DNA from: Propionigenium maris DSM 9537
GTDB taxonomy: Bacteria; Fusobacteriota; Fusobacteriia; Fusobacteriales; Fusobacteriaceae
Direction: 5' to 3'
Assembly (NCBI RefSeq): GCF_027925155.1
Contig: NZ_BSDY01000003.1
Coordinates: 215,172 to 279,171, forward strand
DNA: 64,000 bases
This document shows positions 16,855-25,817 of the stretch, in pieces; positions within the stretch are counted from its first letter, which is position 1; every line of letters starts with the position of its first letter. Both the position numbers and the translations under genes were made by a program. The notes under the pieces were generated by a model. The model was not told where the DNA came from, searched no databases, and was given only the letters and a program-made list of their open reading frames with translations.

Positions 16855-17867
16855 CTTCTCCCCCCTACTACATCTATTACCGGCAGATCTACAGCACCTT
16901 TCAGCCTGCTGTGAAACTCCTCTGAATCAAACTTATATCCAAAGGGGGATACTGGGTTGCAGGTGAGTCCGACCAAATTTATATTCTGACACACCTTAAA
17001 CTTTATCCCGCACAGGTTGGCCTTTCTCCTGAGAGCAGGATCTATAAATAACTTTATCCCGTCCTCAGCTACTATATTGAGCTTCTCAAATTTATGTCTG
17101 TTCTTTATAAGTCTCTCTATCAGTGCAGGCACCACAGCTCCCCTTATAAAGATATAGTCAAATCCTTCCTCCAGCTCATCTACAATAAGCTTATCTGCCT
17201 CTAGTACACTCTCTAACTCTACCTTCTTCACCCCACCTGTTTCTCCTATGAATACTATCCTCTCCCCAGAGGAGTTCTTCCTGTAGAGGTCCAGTATCTT
17301 CTCTGGAGCCTTCTCAAGTTTTAACAGGTCTATTCTATGAAGAGTTTTTCCAACAACTTCTCCCATACCTGGAGCAAGGGAGGCCCCCGTAGAGAGGATA
17401 ACTGCGCTATCCCCCCTGAAGGTCCCCATCCTTCCCAGTGCTCCGTCTATAACCACCAGCTCAGGTCCATACTCCAGCATCCTCTTTCTTACATAGGATA
17501 TCTGGGTGGAGATAGAGGGTCCTGCCAGATCCACATACCCATCGGTTAGGGCTCTGGCTATGATCACCTCTCCCATGGGGGTGGTTATATTGGTAGTTTC
17601 CAAGATCTCTCTTGTTATATCACTGCCAAAGAGGGCTTCCTTGGCCGTAGCCAGGATAGTTCCCCTCTCTACATATATCTTTGGCTTGTGTGTGTAGGTT
17701 ACCCTGTCTGTATCCTCGCCGTCCCTCCCTATGGAGGTGAGGGCTACCTGCTTTCTTCCCCGGCACTCCTCTAATATGGCATTGAGTACAGTGGTCTTCC
17801 CTACATTCTTCTCCATTCCAATAATAGAGACTGTGTCATGTCCCTCAAAGAGATTAAGCAGTTTCAT
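16851..17867 (-). CDS. kamB: KamB, P-loop partner of KamC in aminomutase reactivation
   Basis: About 338 aa starting MKLLNLFEGHD. I chose ATG 17867 over the longer frame from 17921 because GAGGG lies just upstream and the overlap with kamA drops from 68 to 14 bp. A P-loop GMEKNVGKTT is at residues 17-26. The rest has an actin/GlmL-like look, with VVIDGALGRMG and LSTGASLAPGMGEVVGKT. In related clusters this gene is described as MutL/GlmL-like and pairs with the MutS-like ATPase. It sits between kamA and kamC. Confidence 0.8.
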   Translation of the reverse strand: MKLLNLFEGHDTVSIIGMEKNVGKTTVLNAILEECRGRKQVALTSIGRDGEDTDRVTYTHKPKIYVERGTILATAKEALFGSDITREILETTNITTPMGEVIIARALTDGYVDLAGPSISTQISYVRKRMLEYGPELVVIDGALGRMGTFRGDSAVILSTGASLAPGMGEVVGKTLHRIDLLKLEKAPEKILDLYRKNSSGERIVFIGETGGVKKVELESVLEADKLIVDELEEGFDYIFIRGAVVPALIERLIKNRHKFEKLNIVAEDGIKLFIDPALRRKANLCGIKFKVCQNINLVGLTCNPVSPFGYKFDSEEFHSRLKGAVDLPVIDVVGGRR

Positions 17868-19146
17868 TTCCCTCTGAAAACTCATGCTTTGCAAGGGTAT
17901 TTGATCTCTCATGTCTAGCAAGGTTCTTAGGCTCTAGTGCCATCTCCTTACCGCTGAGAAGTTTTGACACACCGTCATTTGAATGTCCTTCCTTACAGTG
18001 CTCACACTGACACTCATCCTTGTAGGAAGCTGGCTCACTGTAAGTAGTTATTACTCCCTCAAAGTTTCTAAGAACTACTTTGTTAGGGCTCTGAGATACA
18101 ACATACTGAGGCATTACAGGAGTCTTTCCTCCTCCACCTGGAGCATCCACTACAAATGTAGGTACAGCGTAACCAGATGTGTGTCCTCTTAGTCCCTCTA
18201 TGATCTCGATTCCCTTAGATACTGGTGTTCTGAAGTGCTCTAGTCCCACTGAAAGGTCACACTGATAGATGTAGTAAGGTCTTACTCTCATCATTACCAG
18301 CTCATGTACTAGGTCCTTCATTACGTGTACACAGTCATTTACCCCTCTTAGTAGTACCGACTGGTTTCCTAGTGGGATTCCAGCATTTGCCATTAGGTTA
18401 CATGCTTCCTTGGATGCACTTGTGATCTCATCCTTGTGGTTGAAGTGTGTGTTGATCCATACTGGGTGGTATTTCTTCAGCATGTTAACTAGCTCTGGAG
18501 TGATTCTCTGAGGCATTACCACAGGAACTCTACTTCCTATTCTTACTACCTCTACATGAGGAATCTCTCTAAGTCTCTTTATGATATACTCAAGCTTCTC
18601 ATCTGAAATAAGAAGAGCATCCCCACCAGATAGAAGTACATCTCTGATTACAGGTGTAGCTGCGATATAGTCGATAGCTCTGTCGATATTTTTCATGTCG
18701 ATTGCTGCGTCTGTCTGTCCTGCAAATCTTCTTCTAGTACAGTGTCTGCAGTACATAGAGCACTGGTCAGTTACTAGTAGAAGTACTCTGTCTGGATATC
18801 TGTGAGTAAGTCCTGGTACAGGTGAATCCTCATCCTCGTGTAGAGGATCTAGCAGGTCGCACTCTGATTTATGAAGCTCTGCTGCTGTAGGTATAGCCTG
18901 CTTTCTTACTGGACAGTTTGGGTTTGCTGGATCGATCAGTGAAAGGTAGTATGGAGTAATTCCCATTCTAAGAGTAGAGATAGTAGTCTTTACTCCCTCC
19001 TCCTCCTCAGCTGAAAGGTTTACATACTTCTTAAGATCCTCTAGTGTCTCTATTCTGTTTCTTACCTGCCACTTCCAGTCATTCCACTGCTCATCGCTTA
19101 CATTTGGAAACATCGCTTTTTTTCTATCTTCATAGTTTAAATTCAT
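17854..19146 (-). CDS. kamA: Lysine 2,3-aminomutase
   Basis: Radical SAM, PLP-dependent enzyme converting L-lysine to L-beta-lysine, the entry step of this pathway. The iron-sulfur motif CSMYCRHC gives Cys129, Cys133 and Cys136. The PLP lysine is Lys341 in PGGGGKTPVMP. A C-terminal cysteine group (ECQCEHC, about 377-383) fits the zinc site of the Clostridium enzyme. The length of 430 aa is typical. It follows kdd after a 121-bp gap containing only an AT-rich tract and a weak palindrome, so it could have its own promoter as well as read-through from the riboswitch. Confidence 0.96.
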   Translation of the reverse strand: MNLNYEDRKKAMFPNVSDEQWNDWKWQVRNRIETLEDLKKYVNLSAEEEEGVKTTISTLRMGITPYYLSLIDPANPNCPVRKQAIPTAAELHKSECDLLDPLHEDEDSPVPGLTHRYPDRVLLLVTDQCSMYCRHCTRRRFAGQTDAAIDMKNIDRAIDYIAATPVIRDVLLSGGDALLISDEKLEYIIKRLREIPHVEVVRIGSRVPVVMPQRITPELVNMLKKYHPVWINTHFNHKDEITSASKEACNLMANAGIPLGNQSVLLRGVNDCVHVMKDLVHELVMMRVRPYYIYQCDLSVGLEHFRTPVSKGIEIIEGLRGHTSGYAVPTFVVDAPGGGGKTPVMPQYVVSQSPNKVVLRNFEGVITTYSEPASYKDECQCEHCKEGHSNDGVSKLLSGKEMALEPKNLARHERSNTLAKHEFSEGNETA

Positions 19147-19267
19147 CTATCTATATCCCCCTTAAATTTATGCTACTAATATAGTCTCTATCTGTTTCTT
19201 TTAAGCCCCTTGATCCCCTTTGATCCAGCTGAAGCGTTTCCCCCCTGCCTCAGCTGGACAGTATTAA

Positions 19268-20302
19268 TTAAACATATAGCTTTTCAAATAACTCTCTTAT
19301 AACCTCTGAATCTCTTATGATTCCAAGAGTCAGATCAGCGTGGTTTTTCGCATATCCGTTACCGACGATCATCTGAACGTCCTTACCTACTCCCTCAGCT
19401 CCTAGAGCAGCCTTAGTGAATGATGTAGCCATTGAGAAGAAGTAAACTATTCCGTCATCCTTTGTAATAAGGATAGAAGACATCTCAGTGTTAGGCACGT
19501 TTACGTTGTTGATTACAACATCGCATACGTCCTCTCCAGTGATCTCCTTTACCTTCTCATAGATCTCCACTGGCTTAGTAGCGTCTGCTACGATTACGTG
19601 GTGAGCCAGGTTCATATCCAGGATTCTCTTTGCGTTCTCCTCGCTGTACTCGATTACGATAACCTTTCCATCTGGACCTGCATTTACCATTGCCTGGTAT
19701 GCACAAAGGATTCCCGACTTACCTCCTCCACCGATAATACATACAGTGTCTCCCTTCTTTACAAGTCTTTCAACCTGTGCAGGAGCTCCAGCTACATCCA
19801 GCGCTGCAAGAGCAAGCTTCTCAGGGATGTCTGCAGGAAGTACCGAGTAGATTCCGCTCTCAAATAGTACTGCCTGACCATCTATATCTACCTGGTCATT
19901 TGACAGGTTGATGTTCTTGATCTTTTCTATCTTTAGTGGTGTTAATGAAAGAGATACTAGAGTAGCCAGCTTATCTCCAACCTTTAGAGTCTTGTCTGGG
20001 AAGTTAGGACCTATCTCCTTAACCTCTCCGATTAGCATTCCACCAGATCCAGTTACTGGGTTCTGCATCTTTCCTCTCTCAGATACGATACCAGTGATCA
20101 TCTCTTCCATCTTAGCAACGTCTGAGTTACAAGCAGATTTTACCTGAGTGAAGCTCGCTGAATCGATATTTAAAGTCATTACGTCAAGTAACAGCTCATT
20201 GTCTGCAATAGTCATAGTGTTGTCTATCTTCTGTGCCGCCTGAGGCATTGTTCCCTTAGGCTCCATTACTCTGTGTGTTCCAAATGGACATGCTTTTATC
20301 AT
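19268..20302 (-). CDS. kdd: L-erythro-3,5-diaminohexanoate dehydrogenase
   Basis: Oxidative deamination of 3,5-diaminohexanoate to 5-amino-3-oxohexanoate with NAD. 344 aa with the characteristic N-terminus ACPFGTHRVMEPKGTMPQAA and a Rossmann segment VCIIGGGGKSGILCAYQAM (about 187-205). Gene context between kce and kamA is the standard order. The RBS AGGGGGTAAC precedes ATG. Recognition of the family is clear from sequence and position. Confidence 0.94.
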   Translation of the reverse strand: MIKACPFGTHRVMEPKGTMPQAAQKIDNTMTIADNELLLDVMTLNIDSASFTQVKSACNSDVAKMEEMITGIVSERGKMQNPVTGSGGMLIGEVKEIGPNFPDKTLKVGDKLATLVSLSLTPLKIEKIKNINLSNDQVDIDGQAVLFESGIYSVLPADIPEKLALAALDVAGAPAQVERLVKKGDTVCIIGGGGKSGILCAYQAMVNAGPDGKVIVIEYSEENAKRILDMNLAHHVIVADATKPVEIYEKVKEITGEDVCDVVINNVNVPNTEMSSILITKDDGIVYFFSMATSFTKAALGAEGVGKDVQMIVGNGYAKNHADLTLGIIRDSEVIRELFEKLYV

Positions 20303-20366
20303 TGTTGTTACCCCCTCTATATTTGTAAAAGTTATTTTTTAATTTGTTCTTATCTAGATTTGCTGT

Positions 20367-21182
20367 CTATAATCCAAGTATCTCTCTTGCCTCTGCTGGT
20401 GTTGCTACCTCTCTTCCCAGCTCCTTGGCTATTCTCACTACCTTTTCCACTAGTTCTCCATTTGACTTAGCCAGAACTCCTCTTTCCAGGTAGATGTTAT
20501 CCTCAAATCCTACCCTTACGTGACCTCCGTCTATTATTGCTGCTGTAGCCAGAGGAAACTCGTGTCTTCCTATTCCAGCTACTGAGTAGGTTGCATCTGA
20601 TGGAAGGCTGTTTCTCATGAATAGGAAGTCTCTGAGAGATCCCCCGATACCACCGTTAACTCCCATAACAAAGCTGAAGTGAGCAGGTTTCTTTATAAAT
20701 CCCTTCTTCTTTAATCTTACAGCCATGTCGATCATACTCTTGTCAAAGCACTCAAGCTCAGGTTTTACATTTTTTTCCATCATCATGCTGCCAAACTGCT
20801 TTATCATATCCTCGGTATTGACAAATATTTCACTTCCACCGAAATTTAAAGTACCACAGTCAAGAGTTGCCATCTCTGGAGCAAGTTCCACTGGCTGAGC
20901 TCTCTCCTCTGCTGTCATCCAAGCTGCTCCCCCTGTGGAAGGCTGAACAATTACATCTGGACACTCTGCCTTTATTGCATCTATACAAACCTTGAATCTG
21001 TCCTTACACTGAGTAGGAGTACCGTCATCCTCTCTTACATGAAGGTGGATGATACTAGCTCCCGCTTCATAGGCTGACTTTGCTTCCCTTACAATCTCCT
21101 CTACAGTGTATGGAATTGCAGGGTTGTGCTCCTTAGTTACCTCTGCTCCGCATATTGCAGCAGTTATAATGAGTTTTTCCAA
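20367..21182 (-). CDS. kce: 3-keto-5-aminohexanoate cleavage enzyme (BKACE family)
   Basis: Zinc-dependent enzyme that condenses 5-amino-3-oxohexanoate with acetyl-CoA to give acetoacetate and 3-aminobutyryl-CoA. His46 and His48 in IIHLHVREDDG are the zinc ligands known for Kce, and VNGGIGGSLRDFLFM and AGIGRHEFPLATAAIIDGGHVRVGFEDN are family signatures including the third ligand region. The length of 271 aa is normal. It lies 21 bp downstream of kal with an AGGGGGGA site. Confidence 0.95.
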   Translation of the reverse strand: MEKLIITAAICGAEVTKEHNPAIPYTVEEIVREAKSAYEAGASIIHLHVREDDGTPTQCKDRFKVCIDAIKAECPDVIVQPSTGGAAWMTAEERAQPVELAPEMATLDCGTLNFGGSEIFVNTEDMIKQFGSMMMEKNVKPELECFDKSMIDMAVRLKKKGFIKKPAHFSFVMGVNGGIGGSLRDFLFMRNSLPSDATYSVAGIGRHEFPLATAAIIDGGHVRVGFEDNIYLERGVLAKSNGELVEKVVRIAKELGREVATPAEAREILGL

Positions 21183-21203
21183 GATAATCCCCCCTCTTAA
21201 AAA

Positions 21204-21593
21204 TTAACCTAATCTCTGCTTGTCTTTAGGTGTTACGCAGGTACCGCTTGCCTTACACACGATGATCGGCTCCTCAAGTACCTCTGCAGCTGAATCACTT
21301 ATATCTGGTCTTGGAATTATCACCTTTCTAGCTTCAAAGACCATCTTTCTTGAAGTGTTTCCCACCTTTACGATCTCCCCAGTAGCCTCTATGTAATCTC
21401 CCGCATATACTGGAGCCATAAACTCTACGCTGTCATAGGCCTTGAATAATCCCTCGTCTCCGTCGTTTCTGATAAGAAGCTCTGTAGCCACATCTCCAAA
21501 CAGCTGAAGCATCTTAGCTCCATCCACCAGATTTCCCCCATAGTGTGCATCGTGGCAGCTCATTCTCATTCTTATTAAAGCTTTGTTTTCCAT
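21204..21593 (-). CDS. kal: 3-aminobutyryl-CoA ammonia lyase
   Basis: Hotdog-fold enzyme that eliminates ammonia from 3-aminobutyryl-CoA to give crotonyl-CoA. 129 aa with the typical hotdog stretch [28 protein letters not shown] and a C-terminal beta-strand region ([24 protein letters not shown]). It is the first gene behind the lysine riboswitch, with RBS AGGAGGATGG placed just before ATG 21593. Genes kce and kdd follow closely. Confidence 0.94.
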   Translation of the reverse strand: MENKALIRMRMSCHDAHYGGNLVDGAKMLQLFGDVATELLIRNDGDEGLFKAYDSVEFMAPVYAGDYIEATGEIVKVGNTSRKMVFEARKVIIPRPDISDSAAEVLEEPIIVCKASGTCVTPKDKQRLG

Positions 21594-21627
21594 CTATCCA
21601 TCCTCCTATACCTTATAAATTTCCATT

Positions 21628-21860
21628 AAAAAAAGGCGCCCTTATGTATCGACCTAACCGCAACTGTCCGAGCTTCAAGTGGAAAATAGCTCTTCACGGG
21701 ATATCCCGTGACAGTTGCCACAGCTTTACTGTGACCCCCAAGGAGCGCCCATCTGGACCGAGCCACTCCTTTCGGCAGTTAAGTCTTTCATCTGAGTCAT
21801 TGGGAGTCCCTTCCCTTGACATCCTCAGATTACCTCCATAAATGCACCTCTATTTTTTCA
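21628..21860 (-). promoter_or_regulatory. Lysine riboswitch (L-box) controlling kal-kce-kdd-kamABCDE
   Basis: The aptamer (about 21681-21860) has the L-box core in order: AAAATAGAGGTGC (P1 5' strand), a long P2 stem ATCTGAG/CTCAGAT, TGAAAG then TGCCGAA, the stem AGGAG/CTCCTT, GGGGGTCACAG, then CTGTCA plus hairpin and CTATTTT closing P1. After the aptamer there is no local terminator stem. The T7 tract (21628-21634) follows AAGGGCGCC (21635-21643), which can pair only with the aptamer strand GGCGCTCCTT (21740-21749). GACAGTTGC (21660-21668) is likewise perfectly complementary to the aptamer core strand GCAACTGTC (21710-21718). So the terminator and the folded aptamer exclude each other, which implies that lysine switches the operon on. 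The L-box identity is strong; the ON logic is inference from pairing. Confidence 0.85.
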
Positions 21861-21892
21861 GTTTTCATCAACTTTATTCCTTACATTATGTA

Positions 21893-21921
21893 TATATACC
21901 GTATGTTTTTTTCGCTGTCAA
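21893..21921 (-). promoter_or_regulatory. Sigma-70 promoter of the lysine riboswitch operon
   Basis: TTGACA (21916-21921), 17-bp spacer, TATATA (21893-21898) on the minus strand. Transcription would begin about 25 nt before the riboswitch aptamer. Confidence 0.85.
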
Positions 21922-21947
21922 TAGATTTGTCTTAAAATATTTAAAAA

Positions 21948-22601
21948 TTACATCTTACAAAAATGATCAGGTATTATAACTTTGGATCCTGTAGATGCTA
22001 CTATATCGTCAATGGATGAGTACTCGCTCACTTCTTTTAGCACCAATCCCTCAGTGGTCACTTCCAGTACTCCCTTTTCAGTAATGATGAGATTTACCTC
22101 TCCAGCTGCTGTGAGAGGAAGGTTACACTCCTCCAGTATCTTATGGTTTCCCTTCGCTGTGTGTTCCATGGCAACAATCACCTTTTTTGCTCCAACAACA
22201 AGGTCCATTGCTCCACCCATTCCAGGTACCTTCTTTCCAGGAATCATCCAGTTTGCCAGGTTCCCCTTACAGTCTACCTGAAGAGCTCCAAGAACTGTGG
22301 CATCCACGTGTCCTCCCCTTATAATGGAAAAGGACATGGAGCTGTCAAAGTAGGAAGCTCCAGGAAGAGCTGTAATATGCTGTCCCCCTGCATTGGTAAG
22401 GTACTTATCCATGGTTTCCTCATCGGCAAGGGACCCCATTCCAAGCATTCCATTTTCCGACTGGAAGGTTATATCCATCTCCTGGGGCACATAGTTAGCC
22501 ACCATGGTAGGAAGACCTATCCCCAGGTTTACAACGTCTCCGTCTCTCAGTTCCTGGGCAACTCTCTTAGCTATAACTTCTCTTATCAGTTTCTTATCCA
22601 T
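21948..22601 (-). CDS. atoA: Butyrate/acetoacetate CoA-transferase, beta subunit
   Basis: 217 aa, family I CoA-transferase beta subunit. The catalytic glutamate is Glu49 in the SENGMLGMG motif, and GGAMDLVVGAKKVIVAMEHTAKG is a conserved stretch. With the alpha subunit it would transfer CoA from butyryl-CoA to acetoacetate (or the reverse), regenerating acetoacetyl-CoA from the acetoacetate made by Kce. It lies 16 bp downstream of atoD and just upstream of the kal promoter. Confidence 0.92.
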   Translation of the reverse strand: MDKKLIREVIAKRVAQELRDGDVVNLGIGLPTMVANYVPQEMDITFQSENGMLGMGSLADEETMDKYLTNAGGQHITALPGASYFDSSMSFSIIRGGHVDATVLGALQVDCKGNLANWMIPGKKVPGMGGAMDLVVGAKKVIVAMEHTAKGNHKILEECNLPLTAAGEVNLIITEKGVLEVTTEGLVLKEVSEYSSIDDIVASTGSKVIIPDHFCKM

Positions 22602-22617
22602 CTCAGTATCCCTCCAA

Positions 22618-23265
22618 TTACTCTTTTACAATGTAGTCTACAAAAATTTTAGGTGTAACAACCTCTTCAGGGTTTAGTTCTCCTATCTCTACTATCTCCT
22701 CAGCTCCCACTATTACAATATCTGCAGCAGTTGCCATTAGAGGGTTGAAGTTTCTTGAGGTACTCTTATATGATGTGTTTCCATGGGTATCCACTACATA
22801 ACCTCCGATTAGAGCTACATCTGCCCCAAGGGGTTTTTCAAGAAGGTACTCCCTGTCATCTATAGTGAGAGATTCCTTTCCCTCAGCTACCACAGTTCCT
22901 ATTCCAGTTGGGGTAAGGACTCCTCCGAGCCCTGCTCCCTTGGCTCTTATTCTCTCAGCAAGGGTTCCCTGAGGTACCAGTTCCACATCCAGCTCTCCGC
23001 TGTTCATCTGGTTTCCAGTCTCTGGGTTGGTTCCAATGTGGGATGTTATTACCTTCTTCACCTGCTTATTGGCTACCAGCCTTCCCACTCCCTTATCTAT
23101 AAAACTTGTGTCGTTGGCAATTATGGTTAGGTCCTTAACTCCCTTTTCCACTATGGCGTCTATGAGCTTCTCTGGAGTTCCAACTCCCAGGAATCCTCCT
23201 ACCATTATGCTGCAGCCATCTTTAATATGCTCCACCGCTTCCATTGCAGTTATTATTTTTTTCAT
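22618..23265 (-). CDS. atoD: Butyrate/acetoacetate CoA-transferase, alpha subunit
   Basis: 215 aa, alpha subunit of the family I CoA-transferase. CoA-binding signature [20 protein letters not shown] (about 23-42) and the later [15 protein letters not shown] stretch are clear. It begins [11 protein letters not shown] with an AAGGAG site. It is transcribed with atoA from a good promoter 50 bp upstream, separately from the riboswitch operon. Confidence 0.92.
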   Translation of the reverse strand: MKKIITAMEAVEHIKDGCSIMVGGFLGVGTPEKLIDAIVEKGVKDLTIIANDTSFIDKGVGRLVANKQVKKVITSHIGTNPETGNQMNSGELDVELVPQGTLAERIRAKGAGLGGVLTPTGIGTVVAEGKESLTIDDREYLLEKPLGADVALIGGYVVDTHGNTSYKSTSRNFNPLMATAADIVIVGAEEIVEIGELNPEEVVTPKIFVDYIVKE

Positions 23266-23316
23266 ATTTCTACTCCTTTTCCCTAAAAAGTTCTCATTCG
23301 ACGTACTACATGTAAT

Positions 23317-23345
23317 TTATTAATCTTTTTTTTTCAGAAAGTCAA
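23317..23345 (-). promoter_or_regulatory. Sigma-70 promoter of atoD-atoA
   Basis: TTGACT (23340-23345), 17-bp A-rich spacer, TAATAA (23317-23322) on the minus strand. Confidence 0.8.
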
Positions 23346-23912
23346 CACTAATCTTTTTTCCTTCCCTAGGGGAAGCTTATCGATTTCCCCACCTCTATAG
23401 GCTCCTACACCTCCCATCTGAACTACCAATTCCCCCCTCTCTCCACTAGCTGGATCCTAGGAAAAACCTGCCCTTTCACAACTGCTTCCTCCCTTTATCT
23501 TCATCCCTTCCCTGGGTTTTCCTTTCTTAAAACTTCAGGGGTTTTAAAGGGATAATTTTGAGGAAGGAATTATAGGATTCCAAGAGTGATCGCCCTTAAA
23601 TAAAATTAATCCTCTCCTCCTTCAAAATTAAATTTTTAACTCCACCCTTCCCCTCAAAACTCCATCATCATTTTTGATTTTTGCGACCTTTTTTGTTACA
23701 AAAAGTATTTTTTACGTAAAACAGGGTTCCTTAAAGATCGCAAGTATCCCTTTTAAAATAAGGCACAAAGAAAAACTATTAATTATATAAATACTATGAT
23801 AGAATATATATATACTTGATTTATGTAACTTTATGTAGTTTCCTGTAACATGAACCCTATACTTATTACATATAGAGAGTTTATAACAAATTAAAATAAG
23901 GGGTGTGATATT
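23346..23912. other. Intergenic region between atoD and gltS
   Basis: No gene is seen. The part near atoD is purine-rich on the minus strand without an open frame of note. The part near gltS is AT-rich, with TATGATAGAATATA (about 23796-23809) and several TATA-like tracts that could be promoter elements for gltS. Confidence 0.4.
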
Positions 23913-25109
23913 ATGATTATTGAATTAAATTTACTACAGACACTGGCTCTGGCTGTTGTTCTGCTTATCGTTGGGAGAGTTTTAAAACAGAAAGTTAATA
24001 TTCTTGAAAAGTTTTGTATTCCTGCTCCGGTAATTGGTGGTGTACTTTTTGCCTTCCTTACTCTGGCTGGATACGTTAGTGGGGCTTTCGAGCTAAATAT
24101 GGATTTTGGACTTAAAACAGTCCTTATGGTGGCGTTCTTTACAACTGTAGGATTTACAGCTAGTTTAAAGCTACTTAAGAAGGGTGGAATGCAGGTTGGA
24201 ATCTTCCTTTTACTGGCTCTTATCCTTGTTGTACTTCAAAATGTTGTGGGAGTATCCCTTGCTAAGGTGTTTGGACTTAACCCGCTGATCGGTCTTGCTA
24301 CAGGTTCTACACCTATGACTGGAGGACACGGTACATCTGGTGCATTCGCTCCTCTATTTGAGCAGGCTGGAGCTACTGGAGCTACAACTGTAGCTATGGC
24401 TGCTGCTACATTCGGTCTTATCTTTGGTTCTATGATCGGAGGACCTATCGGACAGACTCTTATCAAGAAAAACGGACTTATGGAAACCCTTGACGGTATC
24501 AGAGAGGTTGAGATGGAGGAAACTCAGGATATCCACGAGGTAAAGACTCTGGATGAGGACAGACTTACTTGGGCTGCATTCCAGATCATCATTGCAATGG
24601 GGGCAGGAACTCTTATTTCTAAGCTTCTTACCCTTACAGGTATGACATTCCCAGTATATATCGGAGCGATGTTTGCCGCTGCAATTATGAGAAACCTTGC
24701 TGATGCAAAGTTATTCGACTTAAAATCAAGAGAGATTGCTATCTTCGGAGATATCTCCCTTTCACTGTTCCTGTCGTTAGCTCTAATGGGATTAAAGTTA
24801 TGGCAGCTTGCTAGCCTTGCTGGACCTCTTGTGGTTATGCTTCTGGCTCAGGGACTTCTAATGGGAGCATTTGCATACTTCATTACATTTAACATTATGG
24901 GTAAGGACTACGAAGCTGCTGTAATGTCTTGCGGACACTGTGGATTCGGTATGGGAGCTACACCAAATGCCATGGCCAACATGGGTGCTCTTTCTGAGAA
25001 ATATACCTTTGCACCGAGAGCATTCTTCATCCTTCCCCTAGTAGGAAGCCTCTTCATAGATTTTGCCAACGCAAGTGTAATCACTTTCTTTATGAATATG
25101 TTTGGTTAA
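23913..25109 (+). CDS. gltS: GltS-family sodium/glutamate symporter
   Basis: 398 aa, a polytopic inner-membrane carrier with the twofold inverted-repeat layout of GltS. Conserved pieces: PAPVIGGVLFAFLT near the N-terminus, GLATGSTPMTGGHGTSGAFAP in the first half, and the matching CGHCGFGMGATPNAMANM near the C-terminus, both forming the substrate-site loops. The RBS AAGGGGTG precedes ATG. It is divergent from the lysine cluster and probably imports glutamate with sodium, another fermentable substrate in Fusobacteriota. Confidence 0.92.
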   Translation: MIIELNLLQTLALAVVLLIVGRVLKQKVNILEKFCIPAPVIGGVLFAFLTLAGYVSGAFELNMDFGLKTVLMVAFFTTVGFTASLKLLKKGGMQVGIFLLLALILVVLQNVVGVSLAKVFGLNPLIGLATGSTPMTGGHGTSGAFAPLFEQAGATGATTVAMAAATFGLIFGSMIGGPIGQTLIKKNGLMETLDGIREVEMEETQDIHEVKTLDEDRLTWAAFQIIIAMGAGTLISKLLTLTGMTFPVYIGAMFAAAIMRNLADAKLFDLKSREIAIFGDISLSLFLSLALMGLKLWQLASLAGPLVVMLLAQGLLMGAFAYFITFNIMGKDYEAAVMSCGHCGFGMGATPNAMANMGALSEKYTFAPRAFFILPLVGSLFIDFANASVITFFMNMFG

Positions 25110-25195
25110 AACCTTTAAATTAAGGACGATAAGAGATATCTGAAGGAGATATCCATTGGAAGAAGTATCTTAACTACATAGTTTTAGGAGTATAT

Positions 25196-25726
25196 ATGAA
25201 GAAGAAATTAGATATAGTCATGGGAGACCTGGTGAAGCAGGAGGTAGAGGTTATCGTGAACTCATCGAGCACTACCCTTCTTGAGGGAGGGGCGGTGGAT
25301 AGTGCCATAAGAGAGGTTTGCGGGCAGGAGATAGAAGAGGAGTGCAGGTCACTCAATGGTTGTCCCATAGGTCAGGTAAAGGTTACCAAAGCCTACAATA
25401 TGACAGCCAGTCAGATAATTCACACTGCCAGTCCTATCTGGAGGGGAGGCTTCTTTAATGAGGAGAAGCTTCTGGCAGCTTCCTACTGGAACTCCCTGAA
25501 TACAGCCCTTGAATTAAACGCTACAACAATTGCTTTTCCCTCTATCAGCACGGGAACACGTAACTTTCCCCTGGAAAAAGCTTCCCACATAGCTGTGGAG
25601 ACCATCTATAACTTCCTCAGGGAGTATGGAGACAGGATGGAGATGGTTTACCTGGTATGCTACGACTCCCTCACCTATGAGAGTTATAAGAAGGCCTACC
25701 TGCTATACCTCAATAAAAGTGCTTAA
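25196..25726 (+). CDS. Macro-domain protein (ADP-ribose binding / deacetylase type)
   Basis: 176 aa consisting of one macro domain. Present are the N-terminal IVMGDL (usually GDIT), VIVNSSSTTLLEGGAVDSAIREVCG (the common form is NAAN...GGGVDGAI, so the usual NAAN is NSSS here) and the phosphate loop PSISTGTRNFPLEKAS. Macro domains bind ADP-ribose or hydrolyse O-acetyl-ADP-ribose or ADP-ribosyl groups. The altered NAAN motif may affect catalysis. RBS TTAGGAG precedes ATG 25196. It stands 86 bp after gltS with its own terminator. Confidence 0.87.
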   Translation: MKKKLDIVMGDLVKQEVEVIVNSSSTTLLEGGAVDSAIREVCGQEIEEECRSLNGCPIGQVKVTKAYNMTASQIIHTASPIWRGGFFNEEKLLAASYWNSLNTALELNATTIAFPSISTGTRNFPLEKASHIAVETIYNFLREYGDRMEMVYLVCYDSLTYESYKKAYLLYLNKSA

Positions 25727-25758
25727 AAATTCAAGGCGGTAAAAAACTCAAAAAGGTA

Positions 25759-25785
25759 ACCCCCTCCAGCTGGAGGGGGTTTCTT
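25759..25785 (+). terminator. Terminator after the macro-domain gene
   Basis: Perfect 10-bp palindrome CCCCCTCCAG/CTGGAGGGGG (25759-25778) followed by TTTC. Short T tract, strong stem. Confidence 0.8.
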
Positions 25786-25817
25786 GGTGTATCTAAATAT
25801 TTTTCCTATCTTAAGCA

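Noticed and set aside
17868..17921. N-terminal extension of KamB from 17921
   Set aside because: It would overlap kamA by 68 bp and lacks a proper RBS; ATG 17867 has GAGGG just upstream.
21628..21860. T-box, glycine or cobalamin riboswitch as explanation of the kal leader
   Set aside because: There is no T-box AGGGTGG sequence, no ACCGAAGG glycine core and no GCCACTG B12 box. The order AGAGGTGC, GCCGAA, CTGTCA and closing P1 fits the lysine class.
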